Part shown: positions 53,201 through 61,195 of the stretch, in pieces
Numbering within the stretch: the stretch's first letter is position 1
How the letters are laid out: each line of letters starts with the position of its first letter
NCBI RefSeq assembly: GCF_036906915.1
Contig: NZ_JBAKHX010000006.1
Location: 1 to 64,000 of the forward strand
Source of the DNA: Phytohabitans sp036906915
GTDB taxonomy: Bacteria > Actinomycetota > Actinomycetes > Mycobacteriales > Micromonosporaceae
Reading direction: 5' to 3'
Length of the DNA: 64,000 bases
Translations under genes and position numbers: made by a program
The notes under the pieces: generated by a model
What the model was told of the DNA's origin: nothing
The model's input: the letters and a program-made list of their open reading frames with translations, nothing else
Databases searched by the model: none

Positions 53201-55072
53201 CTCCGCCGCCGGCTCGCGGGTCGCGACCTGCAGCACGGTGACCTCGGCGCGCCCGCCGAGGCACGCCATCGCCTCGACCATTACCCGCGTCCGCGCGGGC
53301 AGCGCCTCGAACGGCGCCGTCAGCAGCCCGGCGACCTCCGAGCGTCCCAGGTGAGCCCGTACCGCCGACGGCTCCCACCGCCAGCCGCTGGCCGTCGCGG
53401 TCAGCACGCCGTCGCGGCGCAGCGTGTTGAGCAACTCGGCACTCTCGTACGGGTTGCCGGACGTGTATGCCTCGATCACCTCGACGAGGGCCTTCGTCGA
53501 GTCCGGGGCCGCGTGCAGCATCTCCGCGACCATGGTTCGCAGGCCGCGCTCGGGCAGGTTGTCGAGCCGCAGGTGGCGCACCGCGGCCTGGCCGCGCCAG
53601 CGCGCCAGCGGCGCGGCCAGCGGGTGCGCCTCGTCCAGGTCGTCGTCGCGGTACGTGCCGACCAGCAGCAGGCCATCGACCGGATCCTCACCCAGCACGA
53701 GGTCGACGAAGCCGAGAGGGGTGCGCCCCGCCCATTGCAAGTCGTCGAGGAAGAGCACCACGGGCCGCTTGCGCGAGGCGATCGCTCGGAGCATCTGTAC
53801 GCCGGTGCGCTGCGCCCGCGCCTGCGCCGTCAGCGGATCCCCCGGGTCGGGCGGCACCGCCAGCAGCGCCGCGAACTCCGGCGAGGTCGCCGCCACCAGG
53901 CCCGCGTTCGCGCCGATCGCCGTCAGGATCCGCTCGCGCACCTCGGCCAGGTCTTCCTCCGGCTCGGCCAGCAGCAGCCGGCCCAGGGCGCGGAACGCCT
54001 GGTGGACGGCGTCGAACTCCAACGCCCGCCGGTACTGGTCGTACTTGCCGGCCACGTACCAGCCATCACCACCGGTCACCGCCGGACGCAGCTGCTCGAC
54101 CAGCGCTGTCTTGCCGACGCCGGGCGGGCCGCCGACCAGTACCCCGCGGCACCGTCCGGCGAGGGTCTCCGCGAACGCCGTCTCCAGCGCCGCCACCTCG
54201 TCCTCGCGGCCCACGAGGCGCGACGGCGGCAGCAGCCGCAGCGGAAAGTCGTGCTCACCGACGTGCACCCGGGCGCCGGCGTCCTTCAACCGCTCGAGGT
54301 CGTGGGCCACGCCGTCGGCGGTCTGGTACCGGTTGTCCGGTTCCTTCTCCAGCAGGTGCATGATGATCGCCGCCAGCGGCCTGGGGACGGCCGGGTTCAC
54401 CTCGGCGGGCGGCCGCGGCACCCGCGCCAGATGATCGTGCGTGAGGCGCAGCGGATCACCGGTACCGAACGGCGGCTCCCCCGTCGCCAGCTCGTACAGC
54501 GTGGCCCCCAAGGCGTACAGGTCGGCGCGCTCGTCCACCGATCGGCCGGTGCGCCCGGTCTGCTCCGGCGCCAGGTACGCCAGCGTCCCGACGATCTCGG
54601 TGTGGTGCGTGAACGCCGGCCGGATCTCCGCCAGCGACGACGCCAGCGCGAAGTCCACCAGGCACGGGGCGCCCGCGTCGGAGACCACGATGTTCGCCGG
54701 CGAGATGTCCTGGTGCATCACGCCCCGGCGGTGCGTCCCCGCCACGACGCGGGCCAGCTCCAGCGCGAGCGTGACCAGTTCGTCGACGATCAGCGGTTTC
54801 GGCAGGTCGGCGAGGCTCACGCCGCCGTCCGCCAGTACCAGCGACCCCGGGTACCGCGGCGCGTCCAGCAGCTGCGCCACCCCGGGTACTCCGCCCAGCC
54901 GCTCCAGCATCGCCAGCTCGTGCCGCAGCCTGCGGTCCGCGTCCGGGCCCAGCGGCTCCTTGCGGATCGCGGTGCGCCCCGGGAGGAACAGCCGGGTCAC
55001 GCGCGTGCGCCCACTCTCGTGCAGCACTTCGGTCCGGACCGGCGCGTCCCGGCCCGGCGGGACCCAGGCCAT
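50279..55072 (-). CDS. Ser/Thr kinase-AAA ATPase-GAF-GGDEF multidomain signalling protein
   Basis: A 1597-residue protein. Kinase domain (about 10-265): Lys38, Glu52, catalytic loop HQDISPANIVV (120-130) and DFA in place of DFG (140-142). An AAA/STAND-type ATPase follows with Walker A GGPPGVGKTALVE (314) and Walker B VVLFLDDLQW (about 445). A long helical TPR-like region spans about 600-1230. Then come a GAF-like domain (about 1260-1410), a coiled coil and a GGDEF domain: GGEEF at 1515, with an RxxD inhibitory site (RDTD, 1506). It should make c-di-GMP under control of the upstream modules. No membrane helix was seen. Confidence 0.9.
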   Translation of the reverse strand: MAWVPPGRDAPVRTEVLHESGRTRVTRLFLPGRTAIRKEPLGPDADRRLRHELAMLERLGGVPGVAQLLDAPRYPGSLVLADGGVSLADLPKPLIVDELVTLALELARVVAGTHRRGVMHQDISPANIVVSDAGAPCLVDFALASSLAEIRPAFTHHTEIVGTLAYLAPEQTGRTGRSVDERADLYALGATLYELATGEPPFGTGDPLRLTHDHLARVPRPPAEVNPAVPRPLAAIIMHLLEKEPDNRYQTADGVAHDLERLKDAGARVHVGEHDFPLRLLPPSRLVGREDEVAALETAFAETLAGRCRGVLVGGPPGVGKTALVEQLRPAVTGGDGWYVAGKYDQYRRALEFDAVHQAFRALGRLLLAEPEEDLAEVRERILTAIGANAGLVAATSPEFAALLAVPPDPGDPLTAQARAQRTGVQMLRAIASRKRPVVLFLDDLQWAGRTPLGFVDLVLGEDPVDGLLLVGTYRDDDLDEAHPLAAPLARWRGQAAVRHLRLDNLPERGLRTMVAEMLHAAPDSTKALVEVIEAYTSGNPYESAELLNTLRRDGVLTATASGWRWEPSAVRAHLGRSEVAGLLTAPFEALPARTRVMVEAMACLGGRAEVTVLQVATREPAAEVERILAAALDEGLLVVEPGAHEAMRFRHDRIREVILDEMDQPRRRTLQLSMARRLAAVPELFAVAAEQYLPVVDAVDDPGERREVVGLLRRAAGQAAMVGDHPLVYTLLTAALRLADPDDTATLIKLRTGRHAALFGVARLDDADEEYREIVALRPTTMERATATGVQVRGLTFRNRYAEALSLGLAALRELGITVPAADRLFAELDHQFEHLYRWLDRVDDADDLARPELTDPALLAATRLIDAVLPAAFLFPDPATHAWLSLEAVRIWLEHGPGPTLIGPVGIAAFGVVAMRADYAAGYRALRRVLALGEARGYEPDTSQIRFLFATLCWCFEPVENCVAGARRAREGLIGSGNLVYAIYTYHTTVRGMLDCAPTLDSVAAEVEAGLALVRRGGDEQTGATLDIYRWLVGVLRGESSAAAAPIDRYADNPLAILHGHISHAVAAAIFGDPVALSQHTAAAMPVLPADLGSYPTATAYLVRGLALGGQVRASRGAEREALLSELDGVTGWLATRAADAPENLLHLLRLVEAERAWAVGDFRAAVLTFDAARREVEDRQRPWHRALIAERAARFHLAHGVEHTGYELLAQAREEYLAWGATAKVDQLDWAYPTLRPRDRRAAVTTGAIDLLGVLSASQELSSQTSVEGLHSYVVEVLSAMTGATGVHLVLWNDEAQEWLLPPAGREHTLPLSVVRYAQRLREPLVTRDATRDDRFARDPYFADVACCSLLAVPIVNRGALRAVLLLENRLIRGAFSAERLDGVRLIAGQLAVSLENAMVYASLERKVAERTEELAIANELLSIANTRLEQLSVTDPLTGVANRRRLEEVLDAEWQRAEATAAPISFAMIDIDHFKLYNDHFGHAAGDRCLQRVAARVRQHVRDTDLVARYGGEEFAVVMPGMGLEAAVAAAERLRVAVMTLPARDVTVSIGVAAAIPASDGAWHQLVEDADAELYRAKRGGRNQVHAALPRTT

Positions 55073-55094
55073 ACCCCGTGCTTACACCCTTCTT

Positions 55095-55251
55095 CCGCCG
55101 ATCACCCCCTCTTCCGCCGATCACCCCCACCTCCGCCGATCACCCCCACCTCCGCCGATCACCCCGCCTTCCGCCGATCACCCCCTCCTCCGCCGATCAC
55201 CCCGCCTTCCGCCGATCACCCCCTCCTCCGCCGATCACCCCGTCTTCCGCC
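55095..55251. repeat. 19-bp tandem array, eight units plus a partial ninth
   Basis: Eight consecutive 19-bp units, each CCGCCGATCACCCC plus a variable 5-base end (e.g. CTCTT, CACCT, GCCTT), start at 55095, 55114, 55133, 55152, 55171, 55190, 55209 and 55228. The ninth (55247) runs into palindromic element G so that its GATC is the element's first base quartet. The array lies just upstream of the giant kinase gene start. Confidence 0.92.
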
Positions 55252-55327
55252 GATCAAGGGCAAACGCACGTGGTTCGATCTCTTTTCCGCGTGCGTTTGC
55301 CCTTGATCGGCGCAGATCTCCTTGATC
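55252..55327 (+). repeat. GATC-bounded palindromic element, copy G
   Basis: A 57-bp consensus palindrome (55252-55308, centre TTCGATCTCTTTT), then a 19-bp module (55309-55327) ending GATCTCCTTGATC. It is the direct continuation of the 19-bp tandem array. It lies 72 bp from the protease gene stop but in the opposite polarity to most copies. Confidence 0.9.
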
Positions 55328-55335
55328 GGCGAGCA

Positions 55336-55487
55336 TCGTCGCCCGTGGCGTCGATGGGGCGATCCGCGGCCCGGACGCGCTCAACCACGCCTGGGACGAC
55401 CTCCACGACGCCTACGCCACCAAGCCGGGCGTGCACCGCCTGGGTGGCTGGGGTCCCCCGTCCTTCCCCACAGCGCCTGGACCGTAA
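55336..55487 (+). pseudogene. Possible C-terminal coding remnant, unidentified
   Basis: The plus-strand frame reads VDGAIRGPDALNHAWDDLHD, then AYATKPGVHRLGGWG, and stops at 55487. It has no start and begins right after element G. The GVHRLGGW block faintly recalls DUF1963/YwqG-type proteins. It overlaps, in antisense, the low-complexity tail of the protease gene, so one of the two is not real there. Confidence 0.25.
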
Positions 55488-56253
55488 AGACGCCGAGCGC
55501 CAGCGGGATCAACCCGAGCGCGATCTGCTGGAGAAGATCGAGGTCACTGACGGCGAACCGGTCCCAGAACGGGCCGACGATCTGCTCCGCCGTCTGGAAC
55601 GCGAGATGGAAACCGACGGGCACCCAGAGGGTGTCCGTGACCGCCCTGATGACCCCTTGCACGTAGGCGAAGGCGAAGAAGAGCACGATCCGGTCGACGC
55701 TGCCGGCGGCACCGACCACGACGCCGAAGAGTGTGAACAGCGCCGCCTGGGCCAGTACGGCCGCCCAGCGTGGCAGCGCCGTGGCGAGGTTGCGGAAGAG
55801 GTACCCGCGAAAGACGAGCTCCTCGGGCAGCGCCTCGTACAGGAAGACGAGGACCACGAGGGCCAGCACGGACAGCACCGCCTCGGCCAGCGAGCCACGC
55901 AGGCCGATCGTCAACCCGCCGGTCGCGGTGATGGCCGCGACGGCGAGGCCGGCCGGGATCAGATAGCCGGCCATACCCAGCAGGAGCAGGCGCCCGACGG
56001 TACCCGGTGAGGCGCGCCGCAGCCCGCTCCACGGGAGCCGGTCAAGGTGCCGGTAGGCCAGAACGACCATGGGGACGGCGAGCGCGGTGGCCGCCACCGC
56101 CGACGCGACGTGCCTGCCACGGTCGTAGCCCGACCCGAACAGCGCGTCGCCCATCCAGTGGATGAACAGCCAGATCAGCGTCGCGGCTCCGAACACGATC
56201 GCGATCCGCCAGACCAGGTGGAGCCGCCGGCCGCCGGTGTCCATACTCGCCAT
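55381..56253 (-). CDS. CPBP-family intramembrane glutamic protease
   Basis: A 290-residue membrane protein with seven or eight helices. The ABI/CPBP motif EExxxR is Glu144-Glu145-...-Arg149 in ALPEELVFRGYLFRNL; a later His lies in PVGFHLAFQTAEQ. Such enzymes cleave membrane-embedded substrates, which are unknown here. The ATG has GGGGGAG 3 bp upstream. The last 30 residues (GDPSHPGGARPAWWRRRRGG) are low complexity and may be a read-through extension over an older gene. Confidence 0.82.
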   Translation of the reverse strand: MASMDTGGRRLHLVWRIAIVFGAATLIWLFIHWMGDALFGSGYDRGRHVASAVAATALAVPMVVLAYRHLDRLPWSGLRRASPGTVGRLLLLGMAGYLIPAGLAVAAITATGGLTIGLRGSLAEAVLSVLALVVLVFLYEALPEELVFRGYLFRNLATALPRWAAVLAQAALFTLFGVVVGAAGSVDRIVLFFAFAYVQGVIRAVTDTLWVPVGFHLAFQTAEQIVGPFWDRFAVSDLDLLQQIALGLIPLALGVFTVQALWGRTGDPSHPGGARPAWWRRRRGGRPRRG

Positions 56254-56392
56254 CCGCTCCCCCAACACGCGTTGGTCCGAGTCTGCGGACGGCAGCGGCC
56301 GGGCGCTACGGCCCAAGAGCCATTGCCGATACGACCAAAGTCGGTCTATTCCAAAGGCGGGCATCGCGTGGGCATGCGGCGGGCGCCGCGCC

Positions 56393-56468
56393 GATCAAGG
56401 GCATTCGCATGGATCAAGGGCAAACGCACGCAGAAAAGAGATCGAACCACGTGCGTTTGCCCTTGATC
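56393..56468 (-). repeat. GATC-bounded palindromic element, copy H
   Basis: A 19-bp module (56393-56411, GATCAAGGGCATTCGCATG), then the 57-bp palindrome (56412-56468, centre AAAAGAGATCGAA). It lies 62 bp beyond the ligA stop. Together with copy B it shares GCGCCGATCAAGGGCATTCG across the left boundary. Confidence 0.9.
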
Positions 56469-56471
56469 GAC

Positions 56472-56521
56472 GGAGAGCACGGGCGCGCGGAGAGCACGGG
56501 CGCGCGGAGAGCACGGGCGCG
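56472..56521. repeat. 17-bp tandem repeat, three units
   Basis: Two full copies of GGAGAGCACGGGCGCGC (56472-56488, 56489-56505) and a third missing the last base. It fills the gap between element H and the ligA stop. Confidence 0.85.
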
Positions 56522-56530
56522 GACGTTCGG

Positions 56531-58669
56531 CTAGGACGGGGTGTCCAGGATGGAGCGGGCGGTGTCGGTGTCGCCGGTGGTGTGTGCCCGTAGGAGTGCG
56601 GCGAACTGGTCGGCCGCCAGGATGCGGACGCCGAGCTGCTCGGCCTTGTCGGCCTTGCTGCCGGCGCCCTCGCCGACGACGACCAGGTCGGTGCGTTTGG
56701 ACACCGATCCGGAGGACTTGCCGCCCAGGGTCTCGACTGCCTCGTTGCCCTCGTTGCGGGTCAGGCCCGGCACCGAACCGGTGACCACCACGGTCATCGG
56801 CGTGCCGTCGGGCTTGCGCAAGGGCAGCATCTCGGCGGGCACGGTGGGAGCGTCGAGGGCGGGGCTGCCGGGCTCGGTCATGTTGACGCCGCGCTCGGCG
56901 AGCTTGGCGATCACCGGGGCGAGTTCGGCCAGCTCGGCGGCGATCGTCACCGCGCGTTCCGGGCCGATGCCGTCGACCCGCTGGAGGTCTTCGACGGTGG
57001 CGCCGGTCAGGGCCTGCATGGTGCCGAAGTGCCGGGCCAGGCGGCGCGAGATGGAGCGGCCGGTCATGCGTACGCCGAGGCCGGTCAACACGCGCGACAG
57101 CGGCCGGCCCTTGGAGGCCTGGATGTTGCCGACGAGCTTGCCCGCGGAGACCTCGCCCATACGGTCGAGCCCGACGAGGGTGGCCACCTCCAGGTCGTAC
57201 AGGTCGGCGGGGTCGGTGACGAGACCGGCGGCCACCAGCATGTTAATGATCTTGTCGCCGAGGCCCTCGATGTCCATGGAGTCGCGTGCGGTGTAGTACG
57301 CCAGCGACTCGTGGGCGCCGCAGGCCCGGCCCCGCGTGCACCGCCACCGCTTCTGGGACCGGTCGATCTCGCCGCCGCAGCGCGGGCAGGCCGCCGGCGG
57401 CTCGAACGGCACCGAGTCGGCCGGGCGGTCGTCGAGCTTGGCGCCGGTGATCTCGGGGATGACGTCGCCGGCCCGGCGCACGAACACGGTGTCGCCGACG
57501 CGCACGTTGCGGCGCTCCAGGTCGTCGAAGTTGTGCAGGGTGGCGGACGTGACGGTGACGCCGCTGACCACGACGGGCTCCAGAACGGCCACCGGCGTGA
57601 TCACTCCGGTACGCCCTACCTGGACCTCGATGCCGAGCAGCCGGGTCGTGCGGGTGTCGGCGGGAAACTTGTACGCGATGCCCCACCGAGGCGCGCGGCT
57701 GGAGAATCCGGCCTGCTCCCGATCGGCGGGCTGGTCGGCCTTGATGACCGCGCCGTCGACGCCGAATCCGAGCTCGCCGCGGCGCGCCTGCAGCGTCGCT
57801 ACCGCCTCTATGACCTCGTCGAGGCTCGCGCACAGCGGCATTCCCGCCGCGGACGTCGCGGTGGTCGCCACGCCGAGCTGGCCGACGCGCGCCATCGCCG
57901 CCGAATGCGGCACCGGCTCACTGTCGCCACCATCCTGGCTGTGCACCGCGTACGCGAGGAAGGACAGCGGCGCGTCGTAGGCGCGGTCGACGGCTCGCAG
58001 GGTGCCGGCCGCGGCGCTGCGCGGGTGCGCGAACGCCGGCTCACCGTGCCCGGTGCGCAGCTGGTTGGCCTCGGCGAAGTCCGCGTCGGTCATGAAGACC
58101 TCGCCGCGGATCTCCACCGTGACCGGCTCGGTCAGCCGGGCCGGCAGGCCGACGGCCCGGCGGGCCTGACCGGTGACGTCCTCCCCCGCGCGGCCGTCGC
58201 CGCGCGTGGCGACCAGCGTCAGCGCGCCGTCGACGTAACGCGCCGCGATTGCCAGGCCGTCGATCTTCGGCTCCACCGTGTATCCGCCAGCCGGGCGGCC
58301 CAGCAGCCGCTCCAACCGGGCGCCCCACCGTCGCAGCGTCTCCTCGTCGAACACGTTGTCGAGGCTGAGCATCGGCGAGCTGTGCTCCACGTCGCCGACC
58401 ACCCCGGCGCCGGCGGCGACCACCTCGGTCGGCGTGTCTTCCGCCTTCCACTCCGGATGCGCCGCCTCCGTCGCCGCGACCCGAGCGATCAGGGCATCGT
58501 AGGTCGCGTCGTCCATGAGCAGCTGAGAGCCGCTGTAGTACGTGGTGGCTGCCGCCCTGATCTCGGCGATGGCCTCCTGGTACGCCGTCACGGACTCGAA
58601 GGGCACCGCGCGCGCCGCGTCGACGACCGGCCCCGCCGCACCCTCAAGATCAGCAATACCGCCGGCCAT
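56531..58669 (-). CDS. ligA: NAD-dependent DNA ligase
   Basis: A 712-residue DNA ligase. The adenylated Lys is Lys135 in TVEPKIDGLA. An N-terminal Ia-type region, OB fold (GRTGVITPVAVLEPV), four-Cys zinc finger (CPRCGG...CTRGRACGA), HhH domain and C-terminal BRCT (about 625-695, MTVVVTGSVPGLTRNEGNEA) are all present. It seals nicks in replication and repair. The neighbours are accessory genes, so it could be a second ligA copy; this cannot be decided here. Confidence 0.95.
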   Translation of the reverse strand: MAGGIADLEGAAGPVVDAARAVPFESVTAYQEAIAEIRAAATTYYSGSQLLMDDATYDALIARVAATEAAHPEWKAEDTPTEVVAAGAGVVGDVEHSSPMLSLDNVFDEETLRRWGARLERLLGRPAGGYTVEPKIDGLAIAARYVDGALTLVATRGDGRAGEDVTGQARRAVGLPARLTEPVTVEIRGEVFMTDADFAEANQLRTGHGEPAFAHPRSAAAGTLRAVDRAYDAPLSFLAYAVHSQDGGDSEPVPHSAAMARVGQLGVATTATSAAGMPLCASLDEVIEAVATLQARRGELGFGVDGAVIKADQPADREQAGFSSRAPRWGIAYKFPADTRTTRLLGIEVQVGRTGVITPVAVLEPVVVSGVTVTSATLHNFDDLERRNVRVGDTVFVRRAGDVIPEITGAKLDDRPADSVPFEPPAACPRCGGEIDRSQKRWRCTRGRACGAHESLAYYTARDSMDIEGLGDKIINMLVAAGLVTDPADLYDLEVATLVGLDRMGEVSAGKLVGNIQASKGRPLSRVLTGLGVRMTGRSISRRLARHFGTMQALTGATVEDLQRVDGIGPERAVTIAAELAELAPVIAKLAERGVNMTEPGSPALDAPTVPAEMLPLRKPDGTPMTVVVTGSVPGLTRNEGNEAVETLGGKSSGSVSKRTDLVVVGEGAGSKADKAEQLGVRILAADQFAALLRAHTTGDTDTARSILDTPS

Positions 58670-58746
58670 GCCGACCTCCCCGTGTCTTTCCCTGCCCGAC
58701 CTGCCAGAAGCCTAGTGCCGCCCTCCGACATTGCGTGGCCGTGATA

Positions 58747-58776
58747 CCTAGAACTACTATGCATTGCAGTTCTAGG
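58747..58776. promoter_or_regulatory. PadR operator candidate
   Basis: CCTAGAACT (58747-58755) and AGTTCTAGG (58768-58776) are perfect complements around ATGCAT. The 30-bp dyad ends 13 bp before the padR start, fitting autorepression of the padR-permease operon. Confidence 0.65.
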
Positions 58777-58789
58777 GTTGGGTGGTTGG

Positions 58790-59158
58790 ATGTACATCAC
58801 CAAAGACCTCGTCGCGGCGTCCGCGACGCCGCTGGTGCTGGGGATACTCGCCGAGGGCGAAAGCTACGGATACGCGATCCTCAAGCAGATCAACGAGGTG
58901 TCGGGCGGTCAGCTGGAGTGGACCGACGGCCTGCTCTACCCGTTGCTGCACCGCCTGGAGCGGCTGGGCCACGTCGAGTCGGCCTGGCAGACACCGCCCG
59001 GGGAACGCCGCCGCAAGTACTACCGCATCACCGACCAGGGCCGGGCCGAGCTCGCCGAGCAGCGCCGCCAGTGGGCCACGGTCGTAGACGCGCTGCGGGG
59101 CGTCTGGAACGCCACCCCGTCCGTCAAGCCGATCCCGGCGTGGGAGGCGGGGCGATGA
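58790..59158 (+). CDS. PadR-family transcriptional regulator
   Basis: A 122-residue winged-helix repressor: LVAASATPLVLGILAEGESYGYAILKQI, then LLYPLLHRLERLGHVES and GERRRKYYRITDQGRAELAE. The ATG follows a G-rich stretch; an in-frame TTG lies 12 bp upstream. It overlaps the membrane gene by 4 bp, and an operator-like dyad precedes it. Confidence 0.92.
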   Translation: MYITKDLVAASATPLVLGILAEGESYGYAILKQINEVSGGQLEWTDGLLYPLLHRLERLGHVESAWQTPPGERRRKYYRITDQGRAELAEQRRQWATVVDALRGVWNATPSVKPIPAWEAGR

Positions 59159-60525
59159 GCGTGGACAGCGACAACGACCTGGAAGGCCAGATCGCCGAGT
59201 GGCGGGCCTACACGCACCGCCGCCGCCCCCTGCACCACACCGACGTCGACGAACTGGAAGACCACCTCCGCAGCCGGATCGCCGAGCTGACCGAGGCGGG
59301 CCTGCACTCCGACGAGGCGTTCCTCATCGCCGTCAAGCGCATGGGCAGCCTCGACCAGCTGTCGCGGGAGTTCGCTCGCGAGCATTCCGAACGGCTGTGG
59401 AAGCAGCTCGTGCTGCCCGGTGAACCGGACGCGCCCACCGCCGCCCGCTCCCGCCGCGAGCTGATCGCCATGGTGCTCTGCGCGGCCGCCGCCGCGCTCG
59501 CGATCAAGGTGCCGGCCCTGTTCGGGCTCGACATGTCCGGCGACGGCGACGCGTTCTACGCGCGAAACGCCAGCCTGTTCGCGCTGCCAGCGCTGGCCGC
59601 GTACTTCGCGTGGCAGCGCCGGGTCGGTCCGCGTGTCATCGGCGTACTCGCGCTGCTGTTCGCCATCGGCGTGGTCGCCGCGAACGCGTACCCGCTGGAC
59701 GAGGATTCGCAGTCCATCGTGCTCACGGCGATCCACCTGCCGCTGGCGCTGTGGCTGGTCGTCGGCGTCGCCTACGTGGGCGGCGACTGGCGTAACGACC
59801 GGCGGCGGATGGACTTCGTCCGGTTCACCGGTGAGTGGCTGATCTACTTCGTCCTCATTGGACTGGGTGGTGGCGTGCTCACGGCCTTCACGGCGGGCAC
59901 CTTCCAGGCCATCGGCCTCGACGCCGAGGAGTTCATCGGAGCCTGGCTGCTACCGTGTGGCGCCATGGCCGCCGTCGTCGTGGCGGCATGGTTGGTCGAG
60001 GCCAAACAGAGCGTCATCGAAAACATGGCGCCGGTGCTCACCCGCGTCTTCACCCCACTGTTCGCGGCGACGCTGCTGGCCTTCCTGGTCGCCATCGTCT
60101 GGACCGCCAACGGCATCGACGTCGAGCGCGACGTGCTCATCATCTTCGACCTGCTGCTGGTCGTCGTGCTGGGCCTGCTGCTGTACGCGATCTCCGCCCG
60201 CGACCTCACGGCCCGGCCGGGCCTCTTCGACCACGTGCAGTTCGCGCTCGTCGTCAGCGCCCTGATCATCGACGCGCTGGTGCTGCTGGCGATCACCGGC
60301 CGGATCTCCGAGTGGGGCTTCAGTCCCAACAAGACGGCCGCGTTGGGCGAGAACCTCATCCTGCTCACCAACCTGGCGTGGTCGGCGTGGCTGTTCCTCG
60401 GCTTCGTGCGAGGCCGCGCGCCCTTCGCCCGCCTGGAACACTGGCAGACCCGTTACCTGCTCGTGTACGCCATCTGGGCCTGGACAGTGGTCCTGGCCTT
60501 CCCCTTGATCTTCGACTTCGCCTGA
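59155..60525 (+). CDS. Polytopic membrane protein with permease-prefix domain
   Basis: A 456-residue protein. Residues 1-90 are soluble and match the 'permease prefix' type (EDHLRSRIAELTEAGLHSDEA, then RMGSLDQLSREFAREHSERLW). Nine or ten membrane helices follow. Such proteins are regularly coded with PadR regulators; the transported compound, if any, is unknown. Its ATG overlaps the padR stop. Confidence 0.8.
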   Translation: MSVDSDNDLEGQIAEWRAYTHRRRPLHHTDVDELEDHLRSRIAELTEAGLHSDEAFLIAVKRMGSLDQLSREFAREHSERLWKQLVLPGEPDAPTAARSRRELIAMVLCAAAAALAIKVPALFGLDMSGDGDAFYARNASLFALPALAAYFAWQRRVGPRVIGVLALLFAIGVVAANAYPLDEDSQSIVLTAIHLPLALWLVVGVAYVGGDWRNDRRRMDFVRFTGEWLIYFVLIGLGGGVLTAFTAGTFQAIGLDAEEFIGAWLLPCGAMAAVVVAAWLVEAKQSVIENMAPVLTRVFTPLFAATLLAFLVAIVWTANGIDVERDVLIIFDLLLVVVLGLLLYAISARDLTARPGLFDHVQFALVVSALIIDALVLLAITGRISEWGFSPNKTAALGENLILLTNLAWSAWLFLGFVRGRAPFARLEHWQTRYLLVYAIWAWTVVLAFPLIFDFA

Positions 60526-60578
60526 CCCGCCCCATCCTCCGCTGGTCCCGCACGCCGCACGCCCATGCCCTCCCCGCC

Positions 60579-60654
60579 GATCAAGGGCAAACACACGTGC
60601 TTTGATCTCCGATCCGCGTGCGTTTGCCCTTGATCGATGGAGATCTCCCTGATC
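60579..60654 (+). repeat. GATC-bounded palindromic element, copy I
   Basis: A 57-bp palindrome (60579-60635, left arm GATCAAGGGCAAACACACG, centre TTTGATCTCCGAT), then a 19-bp module (60636-60654, GATGGAGATCTCCCTGATC). It lies 53 bp after the membrane protein stop and cuts the truncated gene that follows arsR on the other strand. Confidence 0.88.
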
Positions 60655-60723
60655 GACGGACAGGGCCGGGCCGGCCTCCGGCGGTGACGGCGCGGCCTGC
60701 CGCTCCACCGCGTACGTCGTCAT
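60655..60723 (-). pseudogene. Truncated start of the gene downstream of arsR
   Basis: An ATG overlapping the arsR stop (ATGA) opens a frame of about 22 codons (TTYAVERQAAPSPPEAGPA) that then runs into element I. Normally a transporter or metal-handling gene sits here. Identity cannot be read from 22 codons. Confidence 0.4.
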
Positions 60724-61051
60724 GGGCAGTCTCCGTCCGCGTCAACCGGGCAGGAGGCGTCCGGATCGATGGCGAGCGCCAGGTCGACCAGGTCACCGAG
60801 CGCGTGAGCCAAGCGCCGGTCGGCCAGCTCGTACCGGGAGCGCCGCCCTTCCGGCACCGCCACCACGAGGCCGCAGCCGCGCAGGCAGGCCAGATGGTTG
60901 GGCAGGTTGGTCCGCGAGACACGGAGCTGGTCGGCCAGGTCGGCGGGGTACGCGGGCCGTCGCGCAGCGCCAGCAGCAGGCGGCAGCGGGTCGGATCGGA
61001 CAGGGCGTGCCCGAGCCGGGCCAGCACCGAGGAGTGAGAGGCAACTGTCAC
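60720..61051 (-). pseudogene. ArsR-family regulator with a frameshift
   Basis: Read from GTG 61051, the protein runs VASHSSVLARLGHALSDPTR and CRLLLALRDGP, then loses frame near 60950-60956. With one base restored it continues YPADLADQLRVSRTNLPNHL, ACLRGCGLVVAVPEGRRSRY and ends in CPVDADGDCP, a full ArsR winged helix with Cys residues suited to soft-metal sensing. The length (332 bp) is one base short of a whole number of codons. A sequencing error would give the same picture. Confidence 0.75.
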
Positions 61052-61195
61052 CACGCCAGTGGCAGTACAGCAGACACTGAACTCAGCAAAGACTGAACGC
61101 TGGCGTGTCCAGCCATGTCCAGTATCGACGGCGGTGAACGAATGGGCGGTGCGATCATGTGCTCCCATCCTCTCCAAGCCCGCGCGGAGTCATCG

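Noticed and set aside
55095..55251. CRISPR array
   Set aside because: The 19-bp units are contiguous with only five variable bases each; there are no spacers and no cas genes. It is a tandem repeat.
52805..55306. A plus-strand open frame of about 830 codons opposite the kinase-GGDEF gene
   Set aside because: Antisense shadow; its end simply runs through the 19-bp array and element G.
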